Shown in pieces: positions 1-11,100 of a DNA stretch of 64,000 bases. The notes under the pieces are model-generated. The model was not told the origin of the DNA and did not search any database. It worked only from the letters and a program-made list of their open reading frames with translations. Both the position numbers and the translations under genes were made by a program. The number at the start of each line of letters is the position of its first letter. Position 1 is the first letter of the stretch. Source of the DNA: Fonsecaea monophora (Eukaryota > Ascomycota > Eurotiomycetes > Chaetothyriales > Herpotrichiellaceae); contig NW_019173956.1 in assembly GCF_001642475.1 (NCBI RefSeq), forward strand, positions 248,001 through 312,000, written 5' to 3'.

Positions 1-133
1 CAACATACCTAGCTGTCTTGACTCTAAATCATCTGGGTATAACTGCCAGTCCGATGACGACGTCCTCTGAAACCTTCCTCAACGGCCTGTCTGAAATAAA
101 GCGCAATTGCGTCCTGTTCTTCCCTCTTCTGCC

Positions 134-1682
134 ATGATGTCGGTGCTTCAAGCGACGAAACTGAGAACACCACAGCTCTCGCCAAAACCCATGGTTTCTC
201 AGACTGATGCTGTCCCTGAGGAGTGTGCTCAGCTCAGCGAAGCCACATGCTCTTGGGATTCACTTTCCAAAATTACATTGACTCTCACCTCTCTAAGGGA
301 GTATGACCGCCGAGTTCATAAGGAAACGGATCTGCCAAATCTATACAGCTTGACATCCAATGCCGGAGATCCTACAGGACAGGCTCGACAACGTCTCAAG
401 AGATTCGCTCGCCGTGGTGGCCCTGATTTATCACACCTGATAGGAGTAAGTACGCCTTCACGCTTGGGGTGTTATGCCAGTTGTGACTAACCAGGGACTT
501 GAAAAGCTTGCCGACCGCGTGCCCCGGCTCGACGATACAGCGACAAGCGCTGCGGAGAGATTTGTTCAAATGGTGAACCTTGAAAAAAAACTAATCAGAA
601 ACGGCCTCTATCCCCCAGGATACAAGTTCCCCAATGACAGTCATCAGCCTAAGCCGCTTAATTTTCTCGATATCCGAACCAGCCTTGCTTCCCGGCGACT
701 ATCTGTGGGAACATCTCAGTTTGACGAGGAAGAACTCCAAGATTTTCGGGCAGAACTGGAACAAGCCGGTACAGAAGCAACGATTATGCACAAGGTCATC
801 CCGATCGTCACTGGGAACGAAGGCAAAAAACACCGGACAGAGTTGGACAATCGCTTCAACAACCTTGAACCCTTGGGCAAAGATATGTCTGTTCCCCAGC
901 CTGATCTGTATTATGGAGCGGACCCATTCACAATTGACCAGCGCGTCCAGGATGAACTCGATCAGCACATCATTCCCTGCACCACAGGGTTTCGTCCTGC
1001 TGCGCCTAACTTTTTCTTGGAGCTCAAAGGCTCGGATGGAAGTGCTCGGGAGGCCCAACTTCAGGCCCTTCATGATGCAGCGCATGGAGCGCTAGCTATG
1101 CACAAGCTACAGAACTACGGACAGGTGAAGCCCACATACGACAACAAAGCCTACAGCCTCGCCACCACATTCCATCCCACAGGTGGCATGTTGAGCGTCT
1201 TTGCTGTGCACCCCACGCCGCCCACCATCCCTCAAGGCCCAACTTCTTACCATATGACTCTCGTGAACATATATGCGATGAGCGGGAACGAGTGGAATTT
1301 TCGAGAAGGGCTGACTGCCTACCGGAACGCTCGCGACCTGGCAAAGACCTATCGAGACGAATTCATTAAGCAAGCAAACAAGGCAGCTGCCCTGATCCCT
1401 GGGCCGGAGCCTAACGCAACAACCTCCAAACGTGATGCTCAACAACTCGACAAGCCGTCGGATGGTGTTAGCAAAGACGACCAAAATCACGAGGAGCCGC
1501 GACCTGCGAAGCGTCCTAGAGCCAGCCCAGTGCCGAGAAAAACGCGTTCAGAAGTCGACCGGACAGGAGGTGCAGCGACCACAACGACGGTCTACACGTC
1601 AACGTCAAGTGGGCCAGCGGGGGGGTTGACAAGATTCAAGAGTTCAGAGTTTTCCGGGGGCAATGGACTTGCATATCTTTAG
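134..1682 (+). CDS. Fungal PD-(D/E)XK-like hypothetical protein, two exons
   Basis: Exons 134-445 and 495-1682 join in phase 0 across a 49-bp intron (donor GTAAGT, acceptor CCAG, branch-like TGACTAAC just before it), giving 499 aa. The ATG at 134 is the first in the open frame; an in-frame TGA lies at 92. The region around residues 241-320 has the look of a large fungal family of unknown proteins (I believe Pfam DUF7924, unverified): a PDLYYG stretch with D241, then NFFLELKG with E280 and K282, then an Ala/His-rich helix containing LHDAAHGALAMH. D...ExK in that spacing suits a PD-(D/E)XK nuclease-type fold; nuclease activity is inference only. The C-terminal 90 residues are low-complexity, with a basic RPAKRPRASPVPRK stretch that could be a nuclear localisation signal. 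Function is unknown. The exon structure is well supported, the 5' end less so. Confidence 0.75.
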
Positions 1683-3704
1683 CGTTGTTCCCCCCTTCCT
1701 GTTCCCCCCTCATCACCGTCGTCATCGTTGCTAACATTTTCACCTAGAACATCTTGGGAGAGTTTTATTCGGTACGCGGACGCTTGCAGTCTCCAAGCCA
1801 GCTGGCAAAAGACGACGTTGCATGTTTGTCTCTCGTCTGATCGCCTCACTTAGAGTTGAGAGATGGTGCTTCGACGTCACATTTCATTTTCTGATCAGGA
1901 GGGACGCAAGACAGATATGGAGGACAGAGGAAGCGGTTCAGTCTTGCTGGTGCTGCTGATGGTGGCCCAGCCAGGTTTGTTTGATTGGGCATCTCATGGT
2001 TTGATTTTGCAGGTTCGATCTTGTCTCTTATTTGGCAGAAGCGGGCGAATATAATGGTGAATATGGGCCCCCCATCAGCGGGGAGTGTGATGCTATTAAT
2101 ATTTAGTATGGTCTTGTCCGGCAAACCCATAGCAAACTATGTCTGTCTGTCTGTTGTGTATTGACATGCGGTGATTTCCACCCTCCCCTTTCGGAGGCAA
2201 CCTTGCAAACATGGCCCACGTAATGTCGCATGTCATAGGCGTCTTGCTGACAAGTTTCTGATTGAAATGGAGGGAAGCAAGCGGAGAAGAGGCCTAAACC
2301 ACGCCGAGAAGGAGGAATATTCAGTCAGACGGTCCGTCCGTCGGGCGAGGGGGGTTGCAGAACGCGTTTGGTCCAAGCTTGGCCTACTACTCCCCTCGTA
2401 ATATTAAAGTCGTTGCGGGAAATCCGCCTTCAGTTTAGGCGGTCCTGCCGTTTTGGGAATGGCGGGGTTGGGTCCGCCGCCGCTTTTGACGTCGATAAGA
2501 ACGCTCTTCCCTTCTTGACTTCCCAACTAGTTATCGTGGTTGATACTCGACTCTCTTATTGCACTATCGGTACTGGGAATTTACTCAAAGACCTTTGAGT
2601 ATCGGTGACCTATTTCTACGGTCAATCACAATTCCATGTCTTTAGCCACTTTACGTGATATGACACAATGCGATTACGCTAAACTCAATATATTTCATAT
2701 ACAAGACTCGCACACAACTTCGACCCTTCATAATATTCTGTATACAGGATTTCTCCATCAATTTGATCTACATTCCATTCATACTCAGATACAAGGATAA
2801 GACACTCCAACCCGAATTCGTCTAATCACATGAAAGCTTCATATCATCGCGTTTCTCAATAGCCAATCGGAAGACTCATGTTTGATCCATCCGTCACTAA
2901 TTTGGCGACCTGGGCGACACTGTTGGGCCGGAGGCCGGAGAACAACAGACTCCCGGATCAGCAAGCGGGATGGTCAATGAGACGGTGTTCAAAGACCTCT
3001 TAACGGTCCCTTTTTGTACTCATCGGCATAGGCGTTAACGGATTCAGTCTTGGGCGGCAAAAGTCAGCATACAAAACCCACCCAACATTTACGTCAAAAC
3101 ATTGACCAGACTATCTAACAATGTTGTAGACATGTATCAGACCCTAGCACAAGCATTAGTGTCTATTGCTTTTCATGGATTGATGTCCTTGCCTTAAAAT
3201 GCCCGGGAATTTTTGCCTGCGCTTGTTCCTAATTGCTGCACTAGCGACAAAAGAACTGACAACCCCCGCAAATCTCGGAAGATATGCAGACAGGGGTTCC
3301 GACACCTCTTCTCATCTACTTCTGGGGAATCAGTTGTATTCGTGGAAATGTTTTACTTCCAGATCGGCTCCTACATCACTCGAGAGGTGATCTGGGGTAT
3401 TTTGAATCAAACTTTGCTTGTGTTCATGCTCTGCTTTCCCCCGCGAGGAACAGGTGACTTCTGCTTAGATTTGGTTGATTAGCATTTCAGGCCACGAAAA
3501 GATCTCCAATGCGTCACTCGGCCTTTCATTTACAACAGAGGCTAGTATCATCGCCTGTAAGTTGACCATGTTGATTTTGTGCAGTCTATGGAGACTAAGT
3601 TGCTGTTTCATGGCAGCGTCGATTCGCCAGTTTGCTTTACACCAGGGCAACTTTTTCGCAACGGATTTGCAACACGAGGCCTTTTTCAGTCTGCAGGAAT
3701 CAAC
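1683..3704. other. Gene-free spacer
   Basis: No coding region could be supported. Open frames are short and most lack ATG starts. The stretch at about 2600-2900 is AT-richer than its surroundings. The last few hundred bases presumably hold the promoter and leader of the flavoprotein gene. Confidence 0.6.
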
Positions 3705-5467
3705 ATGCAGATGTCTGTGAAGTCTTTGAGATCCGAAGACTGTTTATGTGCTAATAACTGACTCAGGCCACTTCAACCGAGCCCGACCTCCCCGAAACCA
3801 CGGGCCTCGCCAGTTCATCCCCTAGCCAAAGGCCTCAAGAGTGGGATGTTAAGGTGGATTTTCTCATTGCAGGAAGCGGAGGTGCCGGGCTCTCTGCCGC
3901 TTTGAAAGCGTCGCGCCTCGGATTGGTAACCCTCGTGGTGGAAGGCTCTAAGCTGTGGGGTGGAACGACGGCATACTCTGCTGGTGGAGTCTGGGTCCCT
4001 AATAACCCTCTAATGCGGGAAGCCGGCGTGGAAGACTCGATTGAAACGGCGATGACCTATATTCAGAACGTAGTCGGAGAGCCGAGCCCAGAGAGCACCA
4101 TTGCGAAGCGACAGGCGTACGTAAGGGCCGGTGCAGAGATGGTCAAGGAATTCCGGGAAAGCGGCTTCCGGTGGCACATGGCTGAGGGCTTTCCCGACTA
4201 CCACGCGTACGAAGGCTCTCGCATTGGACGACACCTGACGGGCGAAATATTCGACCTTAACAAACTGGGGCCCTGGAGAGACACCATGCGGGTGCGGCCC
4301 CATCATCCCGAGCTCCCGGCGTATCTGGACGAAAGCGCTAGCATGCTCAACGCTACACGCACGCGCAAAGGGTTCACCACCCTGGTCAAAGTGGTCTCAC
4401 GGATGCTTTGGGCGAGGCTTCGAGGGGCCAAGCTGGCTTCCATGGGCATGGCGATTCCGTCGCGACTACTGTACGTCCTTCAGCAATTCGGGGTACCGAT
4501 ATGGAGGAACACCCAAGTGACCGGGTTGATAACGGATCAGGGAAGGGTTGTTGGGGCCAGTGTAAGTCGTGACGGTCGACCACTACGCATCCAAGCCACA
4601 CGTGGTGTGTTGCTTGCACTCGGGGGATTTGCGCGAAATGACGCTCTTCGCCAGCAATACGGCCAAGCTTCGTCCAAGTTCACCATGGCCAACCCCGACG
4701 ACCAAGGCACCGGGATTCAACTGGGGCAAAGTGTAGGGGCCGATGTTGCGCACATGAACGGACGCTGGGGCGTACCGATGATGTTCCCACCGGGCGACCA
4801 CCCCGTCTTCAATGTCTGGGAGAGGGCATCGCCACACAGCATTATGGTCAACAAGGCTGGGAAGCGGTTCACTAACGAAGCTGGCTGCTACCAGGACGTG
4901 GCCAACGACATGGACGATCTCGGACATAATCCTTGCTGGTTGATTTTCGACGCCTCGCACCGCAAAAAGTACGCCTTCGGCGACGCGATGCCGGGCTTCA
5001 CGCCTAAACGGTACTTTGCGGAAAACTTCATGATCAAGACCGATTCCCTGGTCGAACTGGCCAACAAATGCGAGGTTGACGCGGCCCAGCTCCGAGCAAC
5101 GGTGGCGCGATTCAACGAGTTTGCCGTCTCAGGAATCGACGAAGACTTCCGCCGAGGAGAGAACCCCTACGACCGATACTATGCCGACCCGACGCACCAC
5201 CCAAACAACTGTATCGGCAAGATCGAGAAGCCGCCTTTCTATGCCGTCCGCTTGTATGTAGGTGATGTCGGCACAAAAGGGGGTCTGCGGGTGGATGAGC
5301 ATTGGCGGGTATTGAGGAAAGGGGGCAAGCCGATTCCCGGCTTGTATGCCGCAGGAAACACGACCTCAACACTGTTTGGTCGCCGGTATCCTGGCCCAGG
5401 GTCCACCATCGGCCCGGCCATGATAGGCGGTTTCATTGCAGCGTCTCATGCTGGTCAAATTGCATAA
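3705..5467 (+). CDS. 3-Ketosteroid-dehydrogenase-type FAD flavoprotein (KstD/fumarate reductase family)
   Basis: The predicted product (570 aa) is an FAD-dependent oxidoreductase of the FAD_binding_2 family. The main exon is open to 5467. A Rossmann dinucleotide motif (GSGGAG, about residues 40-45) is followed by a WGGTTAYSAGG segment. A GFPDYHAY segment near residue 150 matches the region that carries a catalytic Tyr in bacterial 3-ketosteroid delta-1-dehydrogenases. Near the C-terminus, RRYPGPGSTIGPA (Tyr about 545) matches the Tyr-Pro-Gly-Pro-Gly active-site motif of KstD. The family removes hydrogens from C1-C2 of 3-ketosteroids; the substrate here is unproven. The frame continues upstream without an ATG to an acceptor at 3766 (CTGACTCAG). 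A 4-codon first exon (3705-3716) and a 50-bp intron with a weak GTGAAG donor would restore an ATG. That first exon is tentative. No steroid-pathway neighbours are visible. Confidence 0.85.
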
Positions 5468-6483
5468 GAACCGATAGGCGGCGAACACGGCTTGTATATA
5501 GTTGTCAAATTGTAAACATTGCAAACAGAGCAAACAGAAAGCTAGAGTCGTTCAATTTGCTGGAAGGGGCCAACATGCTCATACTCCAGACAGCATTTCC
5601 ACATGTTTAATGCCATTCACGAAAACTCACGCATTCACACTTTGCTGGATTCGTTCCGATACCTGGATGTCCCTGTAGTTCCCTTGTCATCGAGTAGCCA
5701 GCCTTTAGTGTCATTCTGGCAGTTATTCTCTAAACGATACTCGTCAGTTGATTGCTCTATTTCTTCATGCCATTTATCTAGGGTGGGTCTCTTGCATAAT
5801 GGCAAAATCAGACGGACTGCAAAGGCTGAGGGGCCTGTTAAAGGTCAAGTCATTCCTTCTTCCCAACCCCAGATCATGATGTCCCAGTAACGGACAGACA
5901 GCCAGACGACAAGACCTGGTGAAATCGGGAACCACCAATCATTAAGCGGGGATTGATGTCGGCTACCGGATTTGAGTGTAGCTTAGCCATGCATTGAACT
6001 GTAATTTTAGTTATAGGTTGAATCGACCAACATCAGGGATTTCCGTCACTCGGTGGCCTGCCAAAAGGACGCGTTTGATGGGTCAAGCCCATCATCCCCT
6101 CCCCGCGAGTCACTTGGCCGCTCCCATTTGTCGTCTGATGAGGTTTACTGAGTAGAGAGAGGTAGACAAAACTTCTCCGGTTCTGGTCTGATTTGATTGG
6201 TTTCAGGGTTTTTTTCGAGGGGCGCCCGTCAAGTCTGGGGCGATTGGCCAACATGAGAGACGGGGGTGGTTGCACAACAGCCTCTTTTGGCGGCAAAACG
6301 ACAATACTTCCCATGGACGTGATAGGTCGGATGACAAAGGCCGTTTTCCTTTTTTTTCCTACCAACACCCAACCTCTGGGGCCACTTTTGTTTTCCTTCC
6401 CTCTGTCATTTCTTCCCTCCCCCTTCTCTGTTATATATTTCTGTCATGGTGTCATGGCCTGGCGTAGAAGGGGGGGTCGGTCG

Positions 6484-6530
6484 GTTGGCCAGTCTACTAA
6501 CCAACTAACCAATTAGCCAACTAGCCAAGC
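6484..6530. repeat. Imperfect CCAACTAA/CCAACTAG tandem repeat
   Basis: About five degenerate copies of a 7-8 bp unit (CTAACCAA / TAGCCAA) lie in tandem. This is a simple repeat with no evidence of function. Confidence 0.7.
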
Positions 6531-6930
6531 CTTCTTCACTACGAGAACCCTCCTTGAGACAATCCCGGGCCTGGGACTACAGTGCATTTACTCTCAGGAT
6601 GTTCTAGGGTAGGTTTTCTCTTTTGACTGATTGGAACCCCCCCTTTCCCCCAACTATCCCTTACATTTGTCCCCTTTCCCAATCGTTTATGCAGATCTTG
6701 AAGACATGGTGGTGTTGTGATATTGTGGGGGGAAAAGGGATCAAGGCGCGGTGACCAGTATCCGCCTTCCGACTAGACGAGCGGAGAAGGTGCCGGGACG
6801 ACGGGGATTGAGTAAGACTGCATTCGGTAGTGAGGTCCAAGTTTCGCCGAAGCAGGGAAGTGCAGGGTCTTTCGGTCCGTGGCGGTGCCAATGGAGGAGA
6901 ACGAGGGGGATGCAGACCTGCTGCAGACGC

Positions 6931-6962
6931 GGATGCAAGAATGCATGGATGCATGAATGAAT
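6931..6962. repeat. Short GCATGAATG-type degenerate repeat
   Basis: Successive ATGCAAGA, ATGCATGG, ATGCATGA and ATGAATT units form a short degenerate direct repeat with internal ATGCAT palindromes. Confidence 0.5.
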
Positions 6963-7229
6963 TACATGGGGTCAGAGGAACGTGATGTGATCAGAGCCGC
7001 CAAGGGATTCAGCCGCCCGATTGACTATGTAAGTCCATCTCTTGTCTCGTTCTATCCTCTTCATACTTTCCATCTCCATATTCTGGCTCTTGCGCCTCAG
7101 CCTTCTTCCCTGCTAGTCCAGGTAACTCACCTCCTCCCCTCCGCGTTCTGATCTTACTCTTCCGTACGTTCACTTCCCTCCCATGCTCCAGGTTTGATCA
7201 GTCTCTTAATAATACCCAAGTCTTCTTTA

Positions 7230-8106
7230 ATGGATTTTGTGGCCACGAGCCCAGAGGCCTACTTTCAAGGTCGCGTCGATCACATGCTACACTGCTCCTT
7301 TCTTTCCGATCAGTTCTCTCAGGGGCTTTTGTCGTCCCGAGACGCCATTGACCCGAGACGGAACCATGTCGTGGTCGTGCCGATCGATTCTCTCGTCAGC
7401 ATAGAACTCGACAGCTGGCACGATGGTGGTATCGCCGATACGGGTTTCCACCACTTCGAGCGAATCGGCGAGATGGCAGACCCGGGCCCAGTTTCGGTCC
7501 GACTGGCCTACTTAGATGGTCTGCTTTTCATGGCCATAGAGTTTCCCAGCCCAGATCGAGGATGCCATCCTCTCCAGGACGAGTCAATCACCAATGCTTA
7601 CGGGGTATTTACCAGGCCCTTTCCTCCCAGATAGTGACCACTGCTGATACCCTAGCTTCACTGTATAGCCTGAGTCCGTGGTCAAGCTGCTGAAGAAGAT
7701 GTGGGAAACTTACGATTCTCTCAGTCTGCTTTTGTGGCTGTATCCTGCTGATCTCCCGACCGAAATCTCGCCGGGTGGCTTGTTGGATTCTTGGTCACAT
7801 CAGCTGGGCGCCGTCCATGGCGCCCTGGCAACGTCGATGACGCGGACGGCTTCCGACTACCTCGAACAGCGAATCGAGGAAGTGGCCAAGGGCAATGAGT
7901 ACGTCCAAGACGCAAACATTGACGAAATGTACGAAGTTATCGGGCTCCACCGCAAAACTGATGTCTTTCTCAACGCTCTTCGCATGGAACGAGGTGTCGA
8001 CAGCAGGGTCAAGATCTGGGGTTCGTACCGAGACGATCTGTCACTCCTGCGTACCAAAATGGAGAGGTCTATGTATTTCATGAAATCTAATCTGGACAAG
8101 TCTTAG
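7230..8106 (+). CDS. Unidentified protein, two exons
   Basis: Exons 7230-7604 and 7669-8106 join in phase 0 across a 64-bp intron (donor GTATTT, acceptor TATAG), giving 270 aa. ATG 7230 is the first Met in the frame, and no upstream exon joins cleanly. The sequence is coding-like in composition but I do not recognise a family. The middle of the N-terminal exon is hydrophobic and acidic. The second exon product is helical and charged, with many Leu/Glu/Arg residues that could form amphipathic helices near the C-terminus. There are no clear catalytic motifs and no signal peptide. The donor is weaker than others in the window, so the two halves could also be separate or decayed. Confidence 0.5.
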
Positions 8107-11100
8107 GTGGCCTGGGTCCAGCAGGAGATGGGACAGGATGGACAGCCGCTTTGACGGTGACGCAGAACAACTTCAAGCCAGTAGTCCTTTGGATCTGCTG
8201 ATGCTGCGAGTTTTTCAGTTTTTTTCTTCTTTTTTAACGGGTTTGGGGGGTCTCAGGCTCAAAAAATATGGTGTGGCATTTCGGCTGGTGTTTGTCGGTG
8301 GGCGGTTTTGGCTTCTTGCACTCATGGTGGCTGGGTTCTGGATGCATGTTGGCTATGCCACAGTCCGATTTGTGGCTCGCGAAAAAGTTCCATTAAGTCA
8401 GGTGCAACACGATGCAAGTGTCCAAGGTTCTGCTCAACGTTGGAACGCGACTTGGGAAAGAGGAATTGACGACTCATTGACCGGTCTCCCGGCCTCTCAC
8501 CATCCAACTACTTCCCCGTCCCTCCCACGGATGGCGACTGGGTAGTTGTGGCTTCGGACGCCAGCGTGGGCATCATTGTGTTGGAGGGTTTCCAATTTTC
8601 GTACCCATCTAGCTTCAACTGTGCCGCTACCTTTCCTCGTGTCCATTGGATGCTCCGATTCATATGCAATGCCAAATCAACAAGGGGCGGGTGAAAGAGA
8701 CCATGTTTGCTCTGGCAGCTTTGCCGGTGCGACCTACTCCAATACTTGGAGCGACCATGACGGCCAGGAGACCAGAAGGAGAGGCATGGCCAAGGTCATG
8801 AATCATCGACCCGAAGCGTGCGAGTGATTGAGTCTGGGTTGCATGAGAGGATAGCGTGAAGCGTGCATTGAGTCTTCGTTAGCAGTTGACCAAAACCAAG
8901 CAAATCTAGTGATTGGACGTCGCGGATGTGGGACTTCGTGGCCAAGGTGTCGTCTCCTGAAGCGCCAACCTTCGTTAGCCAACTTTGTCGTAATTTTCGG
9001 ATGTCCGCACACCAGCACGCCTGAGCTCCTTGCCTTTCAACGTGCCATGATCGAACATGGGTCCAAATCTTTTCCATTTCCCCTACCGAGTACAGTCCCC
9101 ATGCCAGGCGAGAAAGTGCGTAGATGGGCCAATATCAAGATGGAGGAGAGGTGGCAGACTCTGCCACACACGGTTCATTCCTGTAACGTTGCTCCAGCGC
9201 GCAAGTCGGATCGGCATCCCTTTTCCTTTCTGTTGACACATGTGTGTGTGCATGAATACGAGTCTAGCGGAGCATGGTCAATTTCTTTTGTAATAAGAGG
9301 TCAATAACGAAGGCGGCGCGCTGCAGGAGGCAGTTTGACACGTCTCTTTGAATGCTCAGTGGCTCCTAGATACTGCCTCCCTTGTCTGGCTCAAAGACCA
9401 GGGTCCTCTAGCATGCAAAGTTGAGCTCTGTGCGGTATCCTTCGCTTACTAGGATCAGTGGTTCGCGAATAAGAAGCGATGGAAAGCAAGGGTGGGTGGT
9501 TGTTGATCTGTCTGAATCAGCTGTTCTACCTCTTCATCAAACCCTTGCTTGCCCGTCAAGCCAGCCAGCCAGTAGAGCCAATGCATATCCTCAGCCGACC
9601 TCCCTCCAAGGGCGCCACCTACCTCAGAGCACAGCATGCCGCACTCCTGCTGTTGGCAGCCTGTCACCGCGCTTGGCCCTTTTTCGTGGCATGGAAAGGG
9701 TGGGAGAAAGACGAGAGAGGGACCGAGAGAGTAGTTTTGACGTGTGCGTTGGATATGGCGCAAAGACATGGATTCCAATGAATTTGGACTGTACCTTGGG
9801 CTGTGCTGTGTGCGTGCATGCTTAGGGCGGCTAAGGTGGTTTCGAATCAATGAGAAGGGGTGGAGTTCTCGCGGTGTCTGAAAGGGTGTGGGCGCAGGCA
9901 GGCACTGTGCAGGCAGGAGGATCGCAGGCGCCGCGGCAAGCTCGATTTCCCAATTTGCCCGTCACTTGCTCTCAGTTTCTCTGCTCAGCTTTTTCAGCCT
10001 CACGGTCTCTCCGCCTTTTCTACACACGCTCCCTATGTCACAATCTATCGATCTGTAGACGCTGCGGCTGCTGGCAGATCGCCTCAGAATCTCTATCATC
10101 ACACCTGCGGCCCGTCCACCCCGACTCTGGTGCGTAGCAAAGATTTCACTCCAAGTACTCGCACTGCTGCCAGTCCCACTAGCAGCAGGTAGGTCGAATA
10201 TCTGGCCGGCTGCTCGGCTTGTAGGTCCATCACGGTGGATCTGACCTAACCTTGGCTGGCAGGTTGGGAAGTCTTTGGCTGACCTAGTAAAGTAGAATGA
10301 CACCAACCTAACACTTCCGACCAGCGCACCCCTCATTTTGATCCTAACCTACAGTGTGGTTTGGTCTCGTTCGCCACATGCACTCTATTACACAGTCCAC
10401 TCAGCCGTCCAAGAAAGCAGGCAGAAAGATTTTCTCTTGGTGGCTGCTCAAAAGTGAGGCGGATTTTGCAGCATGCACGTTTTAGATGCATATCTGGTTG
10501 CAGGACGGTCAACACATTCCTTTTCTGCATCCACAGGCGAAAGATACCCCTACAGACACTAACGGCGAGTTGGCTGGGCTAGACGCTGGTAGTCCACAGC
10601 CACAGCCTCACCGAGAAGTGAATAGGTGGAATCGGGGATATTGTTGCCGTGGGGGCCTAGGCCTGGTGCATCTGGTGTCCAGGGGGTTGCCACACAGTTG
10701 CCTGAAGCGCGATCCAAACGCCGCCTGGCCTCTTCCCCTGCACCCTACACGGAGATGCTTAGGGGACCAATAACATTTCACTCTCAAGTCCTCTTCGCCC
10801 ACAAGTTGGGCACCAAAGGTACCAGCGACAGCGAAGTAAACAGCTGACCAAGATATCGATCCACGGTTGAGTCAACAACTACCACAGGTACCATGGCCTC
10901 ATCTATTCACTATGGTAGGCACTCTTCACAGTAGCACATAATGGGAACGTCATACAAGGTAAGCATCAAGTCTTTGCCCAGCGGCCCCTGTCCGCCCGAG
11001 CCTCGCTTCCTCGCAAGGCTGAGACTCTGAGCCCTTGTAACAGCAACATGACTTGTCCCTCCAGTCCGTCACCCGTGATCTTTGTCTTTGCAGCTTATTT

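Larger units (their letters stand above)
5468..7229. other. Spacer with probable leader of the next gene
   Basis: No supported gene. The region holds long pyrimidine tracts, an imperfect CCAACTAA repeat and a short GCATGAATG repeat. A GTAAGT donor at 7029 and several YAG acceptors at 7100-7191 would allow a 5' UTR intron for the gene starting at 7230. Each attempt to join coding sequence across them ran into a stop codon or the wrong phase. Confidence 0.5.

Noticed and set aside
6957..7028. Possible extra first coding exon for the gene at 7230
   Set aside because: A GTAAGT donor is present at 7029, but every acceptor tested before 7230 leads to a stop or the wrong phase.
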